This document shows, piece by piece, positions 17,841-27,948 of a stretch of DNA of 32,287 bases (positions within the stretch are counted from its first letter, which is position 1; each line of letters begins with the position of its first letter). The stretch is from Bremia lactucae. Its lineage: Eukaryota; Oomycota; Peronosporomycetes; Peronosporales; Peronosporaceae. The stretch spans positions 2,618,063 through 2,650,349 of the forward strand of contig NC_090618.1 in assembly GCF_004359215.1 (NCBI RefSeq), written 5' to 3'. The notes beneath the pieces were generated by a model. It did not search any database. It was not told the origin of the DNA and worked only from the letters and a program-made list of their open reading frames with translations. Both the position numbers and the translations under genes were made by a program.

Positions 17841-19502
17841 AAATGCCATATACGTTCAAGTCGGCGATGGAATCCAGCGACGCAGTCAAATGGAAGGAGG
17901 CGTGTGACTCGGAGTATGAGTTGCTGCGCAAGAACGACACATGGGATGTTGTGCCACTATCGAAGGGTCGGAAGGTGATCGGCTGCAGATGGGTGTTTCG
18001 CGTGAAGTAGAATCAAAATGGAGAAGTGGAGCGGTTCAAAGCGCGAATGGTGGCGAAGGGATTTTCACAGAAATACGGCATCGACTATGAAGAAACGTTC
18101 GCACCGGTGGCCAAGTTCACGTCGATCCGGACAGTGCTCAGTATGGCTGCCAAGCACAGTCTCAAACTACATCAGATGGATGTTAAGACAGCTTTCCTGA
18201 ACGGAGTTCTCGACGAAGACATCTACATGGTGCAGCCGGATGGGTATGTCGACGAAGATCATTCGAATTACGTATGCAAGCTGAAGCGGTCGCTCTATGG
18301 GCTAAAGCAGTCGCCACGAATGGGAAGCCACACCATCGAGGTTTCATGCTAGAAATGGGGTTCAAGAAGTGCGAGTCGGATCACTGCGTCTACATCAAAT
18401 GTAAGACCATGAGATGATCTTCGTGGTGCTGTACGTGGACGACCTCATCCTGGCAAGCAGTAACGACGAGTTGTTGGAGTCGACCAAGCACGCGCTGAGT
18501 GAACGCTTTGAGATGACGGACATGGGCGAGCTGGAATACTTTCTCGGGATGGAAATTAAGAACAACCGTGACGAAGGAAAAGTGACGGTGCGGCAGACCA
18601 AGTTTCTCAAGTCCATTTTAACAAGGTTCGGCATGCAAGACAGCAAGCCTGTGAAGACGCCGCAAGATCCAGGACTCAAGTTGACCAAGAGCATGTGCGA
18701 GGGCGGCTGCAATCACGAAGACACAATGAAGAACGTGCCGTACCGGAGTGCCGTCGGCAGCATCATGTACCTGATGGTGGCGACGCGGCCAGACCTCGCT
18801 GCTGCAGTGGGAGTACTGAGCCAGTTTGCCGCCGACCCGTGCCCGACACACTGGCAAGCTCTCAAGCGTGTTATGCGGTACCTCCAAGCTACATCGACTC
18901 AAGGACTCGAGTACTCACGGCAAGACAACTGTTGTGTGTGCGGCTACTCAGACGCAGACTGGGCCGGAGACATCGAGTCAAGAAGGAGCACAAGTGGCTA
19001 CGCATTCATGATGAGTGGCGGGTGTATCAGCTGGAGAAGCAAGAAGCAGCGCACGGTGGCGCTGTCCTCAACGGAAGCCGAGTACATGGCGTTATCGGAA
19101 GCAACCCAAGAGGCTGTATGGCTCAAGGTGTTCTTGTGTGAGCTCGGCGAGATGGCAAGCGACGATGCAATCAAGATCTACGAAGATAATCAAGGCTCTA
19201 TTGCACTGGCTAAGAATCCAGAGTTTCACGAGCGTACCAAGCATATTGACATTCGCTACCACTTCGTGCGCGAGAAGGTAGAAGAAGGCGAAGTGGTGCT
19301 GCAATTTGTTTCGACAACAGACATGCTAGCAGACATCATGACCAAGGCCATTACAGCTGTGCAGTTCGAAAACCTCCGAAACAGGCTCGGAATACGAGCA
19401 CCCAGCAGTGTCGAGTCGAGTGGAAGTGTTGGCGAGGAAGCGGCTCGACCTGACCAAGAGACTACCAGTATGTACCAGTATATACCGGTAATGACGTCTT
19501 AG
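17841..19502 (+). pseudogene. Copia A reverse transcriptase and RNase H, copy 1
   Basis: RT starts PYTFKSAMESSDAVKWKEAC. A TAG at 18008-18010 breaks GCRWVFRVK from the [20 protein letters not shown] block, and the frame is lost again near 18330-18410. YVDD is intact at 18432-18443. RNase H follows ([62 protein letters not shown]). The frame ends VMTS-stop at 19500-19502, so the last 24 codons lie in LTR 2. The 362-codon part from 18414 is uninterrupted. Confidence 0.85.
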
Positions 19503-19681
19503 TGTGACATCAGTCGATGACGTCAGTAGATGACGTCAGAAGCTTCTAAAAGGTTATATGAACGATGATTTGCTAGAAGTAATGATTCCTTAGAGGTAGC
19601 AATAGGTTTGCGAACTAAGGATCTTACTATATTTATTTTGCATTTTGCACTCAACCACTCAAGCCTTTGACCTTTTCTTTA
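19427..19681 (+). repeat. LTR 2, shared middle LTR of the copia A dimer
   Basis: 255 bp, matching LTR 1 base for base by eye. It serves as 3' LTR of copy 1 and 5' LTR of copy 2 and has no target duplication of its own. It also encodes the last 24 residues of the copy 1 Pol. Confidence 0.9.
19492..19538 (+). promoter_or_regulatory. Array of four CRE-like sites, 13-bp period, LTR 2
   Basis: Same four sites as in LTR 1 (starts 19492, 19505, 19518, 19531). The first overlaps the last codons and stop of the upstream Pol. Confidence 0.6.
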
Positions 19682-19696
19682 GGTTATGAGCCCAAG
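19682..19696 (+). promoter_or_regulatory. Primer binding site, element 2
   Basis: GGTTATGAGCCCAAG again directly follows the LTR and contains the gag ATG (19686). Confidence 0.75.
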
Positions 19697-20570
19697 CCCC
19701 GCATTCTCTGCCCAATACTCCGACTACGCCTTCGCCATGGACACCTCCACGCCAAGCCGCATCAACAAGTTCGACGGAACCAACTTCCACGCGTGGAAGT
19801 TCAAGATGCAGATGGTGCTCGAGGAGCGTGATCTGTGGGAGGTCGTTTGTGGAGACGTGAAGATCGAGCAATGCGTGACTCCATTGGACCAAGCGACGTT
19901 CAAGAGGAAGTCCCGCAAAGCAATGGCGATCATCTGCCATGCGATGGAAGACTCGCAACTGCCGTTGGTTCGCTCGGTGAGTGGTACATTAAAATGCATG
20001 GTCAAAGTTGGAAGACCACTTTGAGAAGAAGAGTCTTGCGAACAAGCTCTTTCTTCGTCGTCGTTTCTTCACGACCATGATGGATGAAGGTGATGATGTG
20101 CTGGAGCACATTAACAAGCTAAAGACTCTGGCGGACAACTCGACGCAGTGGGTGCTCCGGTCAGCGAGGACGACTTGGTGATCACGCTTCTGGGAAGTCT
20201 AAGCGAGTCGTACCAATTCATAATCACAGCGTTGGAATCCCGTTCCGACAGGCTGACGTGGGAACTAGTGACGTCTCGGCTCCTACATGAAGACTTGAAG
20301 CGCAAGGAAGAAGGTGGCGGTGCTGAGGGAACTGCGCGCAGCCAACCGTTTATGACAAGCGACAATAGTAAGCGCAAGGGACGACAGGTGCAGAAGACTG
20401 GTGCCTGTCACTACTGCGGTGAACAAGGGCATTGGATCGCCAAGTGTCCAGCGAAGATTCGCGAGAATGCGGAACGCCAGAGGCCGCAGCGAGCGAATGT
20501 CGCGCAGAGTGAAGACGACTCTGGCGATTTTCTCTTTTCGGTTGGAGGAAGTGCCTTTAAGTCGAGTGAA
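19686..20570 (+). pseudogene. gag: Copia A gag, copy 2
   Basis: Essentially the same sequence as copy 1, including the frameshifts near 19995 and 20135 and the intact CCHC knuckle (20406-20447). The one difference I see in the first frame is CHAMED for CLAMED near 19940. Shared lesions mean gag was already dead when the two copies arose from one another. Confidence 0.85.
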
Positions 20571-20983
20571 GTATGGCTGGTCGACTCGGGTGTGACGCAG
20601 CACATGACGAGTTCTAAGAATTTCATGAGGAACTTCAAGACAATCTCTCCGGTGGACGTACATCTCGCAGACGACGGTGTGGTTCAAGCTATCGGGACTG
20701 GCGACATTGTGATGTCCATGCAAACTCCTCGTGGGTTCAAGAAGGGTATGCTTACCGATGTGTGGCACATACCAAAAGTTGTCACGCAACTTTTTTTCGG
20801 TCGGTCGCTTCACCAAGGACGTTGGGGCCGTGACCTTCGAGAGCGAAGGGTGTTTCGCGGAGACAAAAGGCCTCATGTGGAAGCTCGGCGCTCGTGAAGG
20901 ATAATGACTGTTCAAGCTCTGCATGACACCAATGATGCATGAGGCCAATGTGGCAAGCTCGAAGGATCGCAATGGGGACACGA
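20571..20983 (+). pseudogene. Copia A aspartic protease, copy 2
   Basis: DSG lies at 20583-20591 in VWLVDSGVTQHMTS. The seven-T frameshift near 20794 is shared with copy 1. The tract 20858-20981 differs from copy 1 at many bases although the flanks are almost identical. In this copy the tail MMHEANVASS is in frame with the pre-integrase part. Confidence 0.8.
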
Positions 20984-22153
20984 CGTCGTACCTCTGGCAC
21001 CTTCGACTCGGTCACATCGGCCTTGGCGGTCTAGATGCCATCATCAAGAAGAACTACGGTATTGGCGTGAACATGGCGTCGGCAAAACAGTGGGAGCTGT
21101 GCGACGGGTGCTCACTCGGCAAGCAAACACGAGTAAGCTACATGAGGTCGTCACCCAACCGCGCGAAGCAAGTGCTAGAGGTTGTCCACAGCGATGTGTG
21201 TGGTCCCATGCAGACATCAACATTTGGTGCACAGCGCTATTTTGTCACCTTTATTGATGACAACTCACACTTCTGTGTGGTGTACTTGCTGCAAAACAAG
21301 TCCGAAGTATCCGCCAAATTCGCTGACTTCGTTGCGCTTGCGGAAACCCAAACGGGTAAGCGGGTGAAGACGCTCCGCAGTGACAACGGCGGCGAATACA
21401 TGTCGCACGAAATGGCCAAGTTCTGCAGCAAACGTGGGATCATACAGAAGTTCACACCGCCATACACGCCTCAGCTGAACGGAGTCGCCGAACGGATGAA
21501 CCGGACGCTGGTGGAGTGTGCGCGCTGCATGCTGGAACACGCCGGATTGTCGAAGAGGTATTGGGGCGAAGCGGAGATGACTGCTACGTTTCTCCGCAAT
21601 CGGTGTCCCACGCGCGCGATCAGCCACGACAAACCGCCGCACCAAGTTTGGACAGGAAAGAAACCATTGCTGGCGAACCTGAAAGTGTTTGGTTGCCACG
21701 CATATGTTCATGTGCCGAAGGAGAAACGCACCAAGTTCGACGCTCGGTCGGTGCGTTGTCGTTTTGTCGGGTACTCAGAGCACGAGAAAGCGTATCGGTT
21801 TGAAGAATTGGATAGCGCTCGTGTGCTGGTAAGCCGTGACGCGCAGTTTATGGAAGACGTCTTCGACAGTGGGAGACGGAACTACCTTCAGAGAGAGGTC
21901 ATCATCCAAGATGAAGTTGTGACGGATCAAGAATCGTCGCAATCGGACGAGCAGGCAAATGATGAAGAAGAAACTGCGCGGGAGGAAGACCTCGAATCCG
22001 GCAGCCAACGACACCAACGGAAGCAAGCAGTGAAGGTTCCAAGTGCCAAGCGGTCTGCGTCGCACAGGCGACACATAGGTCTCGACGAGATGTCAGCGGC
22101 AGCTCAAGAAAGTACAAGTTTTGAGGCTGCCTACGTTGTGGATTCAGTGGGAG
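20984..22153 (+). pseudogene. Copia A pre-integrase, integrase and linker, copy 2
   Basis: Part of a 466-codon frame (20923-22323). The zinc-binding region is whole in one frame here: YLWHLRLGHIGLGGL then ELCDGCSLGK. The core has VVHSDVCGP, SDNGGEYMS (Asp at 21382-21384) and QLNGVAERMNR. The acidic linker and the RT start follow until the shared TAG at 22321. This copy keeps the longest continuous integrase of family A. Confidence 0.85.
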
Positions 22154-23816
22154 AAATGCCATATACGTTCAAGTCGGCGATGGAATCCAGCGACGCAGTC
22201 AAATGGAAGGAGGCGTGTGACTCGGAGTATGAGTTGCTGCGCAAGAACGACACATGGGATGTTGTGCCACTATCGAAGGGTCGGAAGGTGATCGGCTGCA
22301 GATGGGTGTTTCGCGTGAAGTAGAATCAAAATGGAGAAGTGGAGCGGTTCAAAGCGCGAATGGTGGCGAAGGGATTTTCACAGAAATACGGCATCGACTA
22401 TGAAGAAACGTTCGCACCGGTGGCCAAGTTCACGTCGATCCGGACAGTGCTCAGTATGGCTGCCAAGCACAGTCTCAAACTACATCAGATGGATGTTAAG
22501 ACAGCTTTCCTGAACGGAGTTCTCGACGAAGACATCTACATGGTGCAGCCGGATGGGTATGTCGACGAAGATCATTCGAATTACGTATGCAAGCTGAAGC
22601 GGTCGCTCTATGGGCTAAAGCAGTCGCCACGAATGGGAAGCCACACCATCGACGTTTCATGCTAGAAATGGGGTTCAAGAAGTGCGAGTCGGATCACTGC
22701 GTCTACATCAAATGTAAGACCATGAGATGATCTTCGTGGTGCTGTACGTGGACGACCTCATCCTGGCAAGCAGTAACGACGAGTTGTTGGAGTCGACCAA
22801 GCACGCGCTGAGTGAACGCTTTGAGATGACGGACATGGGCGAGCTGGAATACTTTCTCGGGATGGAAATTAAGAGCAACCGTGACGAAGGAAAAGCGACG
22901 GTGCGGCAGACCAAGTTTCTCAAGTCCATTTTAACAAGGTTCGGCATGCAAGACAGCAAGCCTGTGAAGACGCCGCAAGATCCAGGACTCAAGTTGACCA
23001 AGAGCATGTGCGAGGGCGGTTGCAATTACGAAGACACAATGAAGAACGTGCCGTACCGGAGTGCCGTCGGCAGCATCATGTACCTGATGGTGGCGACGCG
23101 GCCAGACCTCGCTGCTGCAGTGGGAGTACTGAGCCAGTTTGCCGCCGACCCGTGCCCGACACACTGGCAAGCTCTCAAGCGTGTTATGCGGTACCTCCAA
23201 GCTACATCGACTCAAGGACTCGAGTACTCACGGCAAGACAGCTGTTGTGTGTGCGGCTACTCAGATGTAGACTGGGCCGGAGACATCGAGTCAAGAAGGA
23301 GCACAAGTGGCTACGCATTCATGATGAGTGGCGGGTGTATCAGCTGGCGAAGCAAGAAGCAGGGCACGGTGGCACTGTCCTAAACGGAAGCCGAGTACAT
23401 GGCGTTATCAGAAGCAACCCAAGAGGCTGTATGGCTCAAGGTGTTTTTGTGTGAGCTCGGCGAGATGGGAAAGCGACGATGCAATCAAGATCTACGAAGA
23501 CAATCAAGGCTCTATTGCGCTGGCTAAGAACCCAGAGTTTCACAAGCGTACCAAGCATATTGACATTCGCTACCACTTCGTGCGCGAGAAGGTAGAAGAA
23601 GGCGAAGTGGTGCTGCAGTATGTTTCGACAACAGACATGCTAGCAGACATCATGACTAAGGCCATTACAGCTGTGCAGTTCGAAAACCTCCGAAACAGGC
23701 TCGGAATACGAGCACCCAGCGGTATCGAGTCGAGTGGGAGTGTTGGCGAGGAAGCGGCTCGACCTGACCAAGAGACTACCAGTATGTACCAGTATATACC
23801 GGTAATGACGTCATAG
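22154..23816 (+). pseudogene. Copia A reverse transcriptase and RNase H, copy 2
   Basis: Same layout as copy 1 with the shared TAG (22321-22323) and shared frame loss before YVDD (22745-22756). It adds private damage: a Ser codon of the SSTEAEY motif is TAA (23381-23383), and an extra base near 23466 shifts the frame. The last frame (to 23816) again ends VMTS-stop within LTR 3. More substitutions separate the copies here than in gag or integrase. Confidence 0.85.
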
Positions 23817-23968
23817 TGACGTCACAAGCTTCTAGAGGGTTATATGAACTATGATTGGCTAGAAGTAATGATTGGCTTAGAGGTAGCAAAAGGTTTGCGA
23901 ACTAAGGACCTTAATATATTTACTTTGCATTTTGCACTTAACCACTCAAGCCTTTGACCTTTTCTTTA
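23741..23968 (+). repeat. LTR 3 of the copia A dimer (228 bp)
   Basis: Same ends as LTRs 1 and 2 (TGTTGGCGAGG to CCTTTTCTTTA). By eye it differs at about a dozen bases and lacks roughly 27 bp of the CRE array. It is followed by TCGCT, the outer target duplication. Confidence 0.9.
23806..23824 (+). promoter_or_regulatory. Two perfect TGACGTCA sites, LTR 3
   Basis: TGACGTCA at 23806-23813 and 23817-23824, 11 bp apart. This LTR has fewer sites than LTRs 1 and 2, but both are perfect palindromes. Confidence 0.6.
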
Positions 23969-23973
23969 TCGCT
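23969..23973 (+). repeat. Target site duplication TCGCT, right
   Basis: Matches 15112-15116. Joining the two flanks over one copy restores continuity of the outer copia protein linker. Confidence 0.85.
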
Positions 23974-24796
23974 TACTGCCAGTCTCAACTTCTTCTTCCT
24001 GCGCAGATTCTTCATGGTCCGTTTATTCGTACTGTGGGGAGTCCTGATCTGTTGCTTCATCATCATCTTGAACAACGACCTCACTCTTGCGACGGTCGCG
24101 TCTCCACTGTCGAATGTGTCTTCCATAAACTTTGCGTCGCGGCTGACAAGCACACGATTACTTTCCACTTCTTCGAATCGATACGCTTTCTCATGCTCAG
24201 AATAGCCTAGAAACCGACAGCGTACCGACCGAGCGTCAAACTTGCTGCGTTTTTCTTTGGGAACCGTTACAAAGGCATGACATCCAAACACTTTTAGATT
24301 TGTCAGCACAGGTTTTCTTCCAGTCCAAACTTGGTAAGGTGACTTATCCATGACAATTCCTCGAATTGGGCAACGATTTCGAAGAAAAGCAGAGGTCATA
24401 ACTGCTTCACCCCAATATGTCTTCGGCAGTCCAGCATGCTCGATCATACATCTTGAGCATTCCACCAGCGTCCTGTTCCTGCGCTCGGCCACTCCGTTAA
24501 GCTGTGGGGTATAAGGCGGTGTGAACTTTTGCTCGATACCTCGCCGCTAACAGAACTTGGCCATTTCATCTGAAGTGTACTCGCCACCATTATTGCAGCG
24601 AAGAGCTTTAACAACTTTGCCAGTCTGAGTTTCAGCAAACGCAACAAACTCAGCAAATTTGTCAGCAACTTCTGACTTGTTCTTCAGCAGAAATACTGTG
24701 GTAAAGTGCGAGTACTCATCCGTGAAAGTGACAAAGTACCGCTTGCGCTAAAAGTCGCTGACTGCATAGGTCCGCACACATCGCTGTGAATAACTT
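23969..24796 (-). pseudogene. Outer copia integrase, minus strand, split by the dimer
   Basis: Minus strand from 24796: SDVCGPMQSATF, RYFVTFTDEYSHF, KNKSEVADKFAEF, LRCNNGGEYTSDEMAKF (the catalytic Asp of SDNGGEY is Asn), a stop near 24547, then PPYTPQLNGVAERRNR. A long open piece from 24492 runs LPKTYWGEAVMTSAFLRNRC to KVFGCHAFVTVPKEKR and YSEHEKAYRFEEVE. The protein breaks at the TCGCT site and resumes at 15116 going down. It is similar to but distinct from the family A copies that invaded it. Its right end abuts an LTR fragment of opposite orientation. Confidence 0.85.
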
Positions 24797-24884
24797 AGAG
24801 GTAGCAAACGGTTTGCGAACTAAGGACCTTTAATATATTTACTTTGCATTTTGCCAACTAGTGCTCACTTGGCCTTTACATTAA
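24797..24884 (+). repeat. Copia A-like LTR 3' fragment
   Basis: cttagaggtagcaaacggtt and the following gcgaactaaggacctt and tatatttactttgcattttg match the right third of LTR 3 (23876-23940), then diverge. The LTR is truncated on its left against the minus-strand integrase. Confidence 0.75.
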
Positions 24885-24898
24885 GTTATGAGCCCAAG
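24885..24898 (+). promoter_or_regulatory. Primer binding site remnant
   Basis: GTTATGAGCCCAAG, one G shorter than in the other elements, sits between the LTR fragment and gag and contains the ATG at 24888. Confidence 0.6.
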
Positions 24899-25314
24899 AC
24901 CCGCAGACTCTGCCGCTCCCGCCTCCGCCCCTGCCTTCGCCTTAGCCATGGACAATGCTCTGTGACCACGACCGCCCGCATCAACAAGTTCGACGGATCG
25001 AATTTCCACTTGTGGAAATTCAAGATGCAAATGGTGCTGGAGGAGCGGGACCTATGAAACGTGGTAAGCGGGGAGGTGAAGCCTGAGCACCTGTCGAACC
25101 CGTTGGATCAAGCGACCTACAAGCGTAAGTCCCGCAAGGCCATGACGATGATCTGTCTTGCGATGGAGGACTCGCAGCTGCCTTTGGTTCGATCGGCAAA
25201 CGGCGCGCACGATGCATGGTCGCTTCTTGAAGGGCATTTCGAGAAGGAGAGTTTGGCGAACAAGCTCTTCTTACGTCGACGCTTCTTCACGACGATGATG
25301 GACGAAGGTGATGA
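24888..25314 (+). pseudogene. Copia A-like gag fragment
   Basis: MSPRPADSAAPASAPAFALA, then a frame change near 24962 to ARINKFDGSNFHLWKFKMQM. A TGA at 25055-25057 replaces the Trp of ERDLW. Then PLDQATYKRKSRKAMTMICL and ESLANKLFLRRRFFTTMMDE follow. It keeps the AHDAWSLLEGHFEKES stretch in frame where copies 1 and 2 are shifted, so it descends from a less damaged relative. It ends near 25314, where similarity to gag is lost; 25315-25474 holds nothing I can name. Confidence 0.8.
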
Positions 25315-25474
25315 CAGCGACATCTGCATGCGACAGCACAACAGATGGTTCCGCGAACGTTCGATGATCTACTTCAAGATGCGCAAATGATCATGTTCAA
25401 GATGTGAACTTCACGTGGTAGAAGCTGATTGGCTAGAATGGATGAAGCCGGTAAGTAAATCCAGTAGAGTATCC

Positions 25475-25665
25475 ATTAGGCTTCTTTGCACGATGAGGCG
25501 ACTTTGGCATAAAACTCACTCGCGTTTATTTGCCTAGTGCACAACTATCGCACAGCTCCACTGCTTGATCGACGCAAGATCAATGCCAACACCATAATTT
25601 TCTTTTGGCGATAGTGTCAAGACCACTGTATCCAATGTGCCCAAGTCGAAGGTGCCAGAGGTACG
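25475..25665 (-). pseudogene. Copia A-like pre-integrase zinc region fragment, minus strand
   Basis: The minus strand reads SGTFDLGTLDTVV-type sequence in one frame and, across frames, KENYGVGIDLASIKQWS, then CALGK-stop-TRVSFMPKSPHRAK. This matches the LWHLRLGHIG to SLGKQTRVSYMRSSPNRAK region of the family A elements. It is inverted relative to the RT piece joined at its right edge. Confidence 0.7.
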
Positions 25666-26085
25666 ATGTGGAACAAGACAATTGACGACTTTATGCTGGG
25701 TCTCGAGTTCAAGAAGTGCGAACCTGATCACTGCGTCTACATGAAGCGTGATGGGCAAGATATGATCATTGTTGCACTTTACGTCGATGACTTGATTTTG
25801 GCTAGCAGTGCTGACAAGATGCCCCAAGAAACAAAGAACGCACTCAGCCGCCGATTTGAGATGACCGACATGGGTCAGCTCAAATACTTTCTCGGAATGG
25901 AAACTGGGCAAGACATAGGAAGTGAGACTTTGACACTGCGGCAGACCAAGTTCGCCTGCGATATTCTAAACAAGTTCAAGATATAGAACAGTAAGCCCGT
26001 CAGCACGCCTCAGGATCCGGGACTCAAGCTGACAAATCTTATGTGCAAAGGAGGTTGCAAGCACAACGAGACCATGGCTGGGGTG
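25666..26085 (+). pseudogene. Copia A-like reverse transcriptase fragment
   Basis: MWNKTIDDFMLGLEFKKCEP, then DMIIVALYVDDLILASS (YVDD intact), RRFEMTDMGQLKYFLGMET and LRQTKFACDILNKFKI followed by a stop. PVSTPQDPGLKLT and MCKGGCKHNETMAG come after it. This is the palm and thumb of copia RT, and it spans the part that is frame-broken in the dimer copies. It then jumps to integrase C-terminal sequence, so the order is scrambled. Confidence 0.8.
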
Positions 26086-26579
26086 CCAAGTGCTGGCAAA
26101 TCTAAAGGTGTTTGGCTGCCATGCATTTGTGATAGTTCCAAATGAAAAGCGTCGCAAACTCAACTCTCGATCGGTACGCTGTCGGTTTCTCAGCTACTCG
26201 GACCATTAAAAAATATAAAATACAAGTATATCTCATTTCGTTTCGAAGAGATTGAGGGTGGCCGTGTACTAGTGAGTCGCGATGCAAAATTTATGGAGGA
26301 CATGTTTGAAAGTGGGAGGTGCGTCCGCCAGAATAGCAGGATTGTTGTTCACGATGCTGATGAATTGGTCGATGACGACTCTCCACAACTCGTAGAAACT
26401 AGAAACTGATCACGAGAATGAAGAATAAGAGCACAGCGAAGAAACGGAGCCTGGCAACAAGCGGCACCAAAAGACTCAATCGCTCGAAAAGGCTGTTACA
26501 ATTTAGACGCCTAGACGACACAGTCGTACCAATCACTGGAAAATGTCTGCTACGGCACAAGATTTTGAGGCTGCGTTAT
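26086..26579 (+). pseudogene. Copia A-like integrase C-terminus and linker fragment
   Basis: LANLKVFGCHAFVIVPNEKR and SRSVRCRFLSYSDH, an insertion with stops near 26208-26240, then RFEEIEGGRVLVSRDAKFM and EDMFESGR. Acidic and KRHQKT-type linker pieces follow to ATAQDFEAAL, where LTR sequence of the family B element begins. In a normal element this region precedes RT; here it follows RT. Confidence 0.75.
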
Positions 26580-26846
26580 TGAGAATTATGGGTTTCAGGT
26601 AATGTACACAACCCAAACCGGTCCAATCCGAACCGCGGTTAAACGTAGCATCTACTTTATTAAAGTATAGTTAGATGCAGTATGTAGAAATGAGTGGTTT
26701 CGAGAAGTAAAAGTGTAAGCCCCAAATAAATCAATCACTTCCAAATATTCCTTCTCCTTCACAAGTCGTCTTCACCTTTCAAGTGCAGACTTCTCTCGTG
26801 TTCTGTAAGCCTCCTTCTCTCTTCCAGTGCTCGGTACCCTTTAACA
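26580..26846 (+). repeat. 5' LTR of copia B
   Basis: TGAGAATTATGGG to CCCTTTAACA. Contains AATAAA at 26725-26730 followed by a long pyrimidine-rich tract (CTTCTCCTTC, CCTCCTTCTCTCTTCC), which may include the transcription start. Confidence 0.9.
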
Positions 26847-26861
26847 GGTTATGAGCCCAAG
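26847..26861 (+). promoter_or_regulatory. Primer binding site of copia B
   Basis: GGTTATGAGCCCAAG, identical to family A, directly after the LTR. It contains the gag ATG at 26851. Confidence 0.78.
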
Positions 26862-27948
26862 CACGATGTCCTCTGCTCAAGATTCCGCCACCAAGATCTC
26901 CATCGACAAATTCGATGGCGACAACTATGCGACTTGGAGCCGCTACATGCGTGGCGTGTTCCTGACCAAGTCGACTTGGCATGTGGTCAACCGGGAGACT
27001 ACTCCAACCTTCGCCGATCCTCGCGCCATGGACGAATATGTCAAGGCGAGCAATATCGCCTTCGGCTTGATGTTGCTGTACATAAGCGCGGATTACCATC
27101 ACGTCGTTGATGACTGCGAAGAAGCATGGGTTGCGTGGGCAAAGCTGAAGACCCTCTACGGCGGATCGCAGAAGGCGGGACGGATCTTCTTGAAGCGACA
27201 GCTCTTCAGCATGGAGATGGCGGAAGGCGGTAATGTACTTCATCATTGCAATGAAGTCCTCAACATCAGCGCAAAGCTCAAGAGCATCGGCGCCAAGATG
27301 GAGGACGAGGGCGTGGCGATTTGCTTGTTGCGCAGCCTCCCCAAGAGCTACGAGAACGTCGTTCTCAACTTGGAGATGAGCAGCGCGGAATTGCGATCGC
27401 GGGACGTCGTGAAAGTGCTGACAAATGAGCTTATCAAGAGACAAGGAAACAAGACGACATCGGTGAAGACTGAAGAAACAACCAAGGCTTTCAGTACCGA
27501 ACGCGAGTTTCGTCAGTGTACATTCTGCGGAAAATTGGGGCACACTGTGGAGAAGTGCTGGACCAAGCAGAAGGAAGACAATCGAGGAGCTCGACGCGGC
27601 GGCAATTATCGTGGACGCGGAGCGAATCAAGTTCAGTGGCAAGGCTACAGTGGCAACAGCAACGGTAACTACGATCGTGTGGCGTTTGCTGTGTCAATGA
27701 AATGCGGACTTTCAACGACCAAGAACATGTCCGGGATGTGGGCGATTGATAGCGGTGCTACGCATCACATCTGCTACGAAAATCCAAGTTCGAAGTTCTG
27801 GACGAACACAATGAAGGTGAAGTTCTGGTCGCAGATGAAAACAAAGCCGCTATCAAAGGCATCGGGACTATCATCGAAAAGGTACTACTGCCTAACGGTG
27901 AAGAACGTGAAGTCGAGATCAAAAACGCGCTTTTCGTCCCAGATATGA
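26851..27948 (+). pseudogene. gag: Copia B gag and start of protease
   Basis: [20 protein letters not shown] opens the frame. The gag core has [40 protein letters not shown] and [19 protein letters not shown], with the CCHC knuckle [14 protein letters not shown] (27517-27558). A Gly/Arg-rich stretch ([13 protein letters not shown]) fits RNA binding. The protease active site [15 protein letters not shown] has DSG at 27748-27756. A one-base loss in the A run near 27780 then shifts the frame, so the last 55 codons are out of frame. Gag itself is complete, from the PBS-borne ATG. Confidence 0.88.

Larger units (their letters stand above)
15117..23968 (+). mobile_element. Copia family A tandem dimer (LTR-int-LTR-int-LTR)
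   Basis: Three LTRs (15117, 19427, 23741) enclose two nearly identical internal regions about 4.3 kb apart. The outer ends are flanked by one 5-bp direct repeat, TCGCT, and no duplication flanks the middle LTR. The whole is therefore one insertion locus later doubled, or inserted as a dimer. Both copies share the same frameshifts and the same stop in Pol, so neither is autonomous. Its target was the Pol gene of an older minus-strand copia. Confidence 0.85.

Noticed and set aside
26779..27642. Minus-strand frame of 287 codons
   Set aside because: It is antisense to the copia B gag, which has clear domains. The minus frame shows no recognisable motif.
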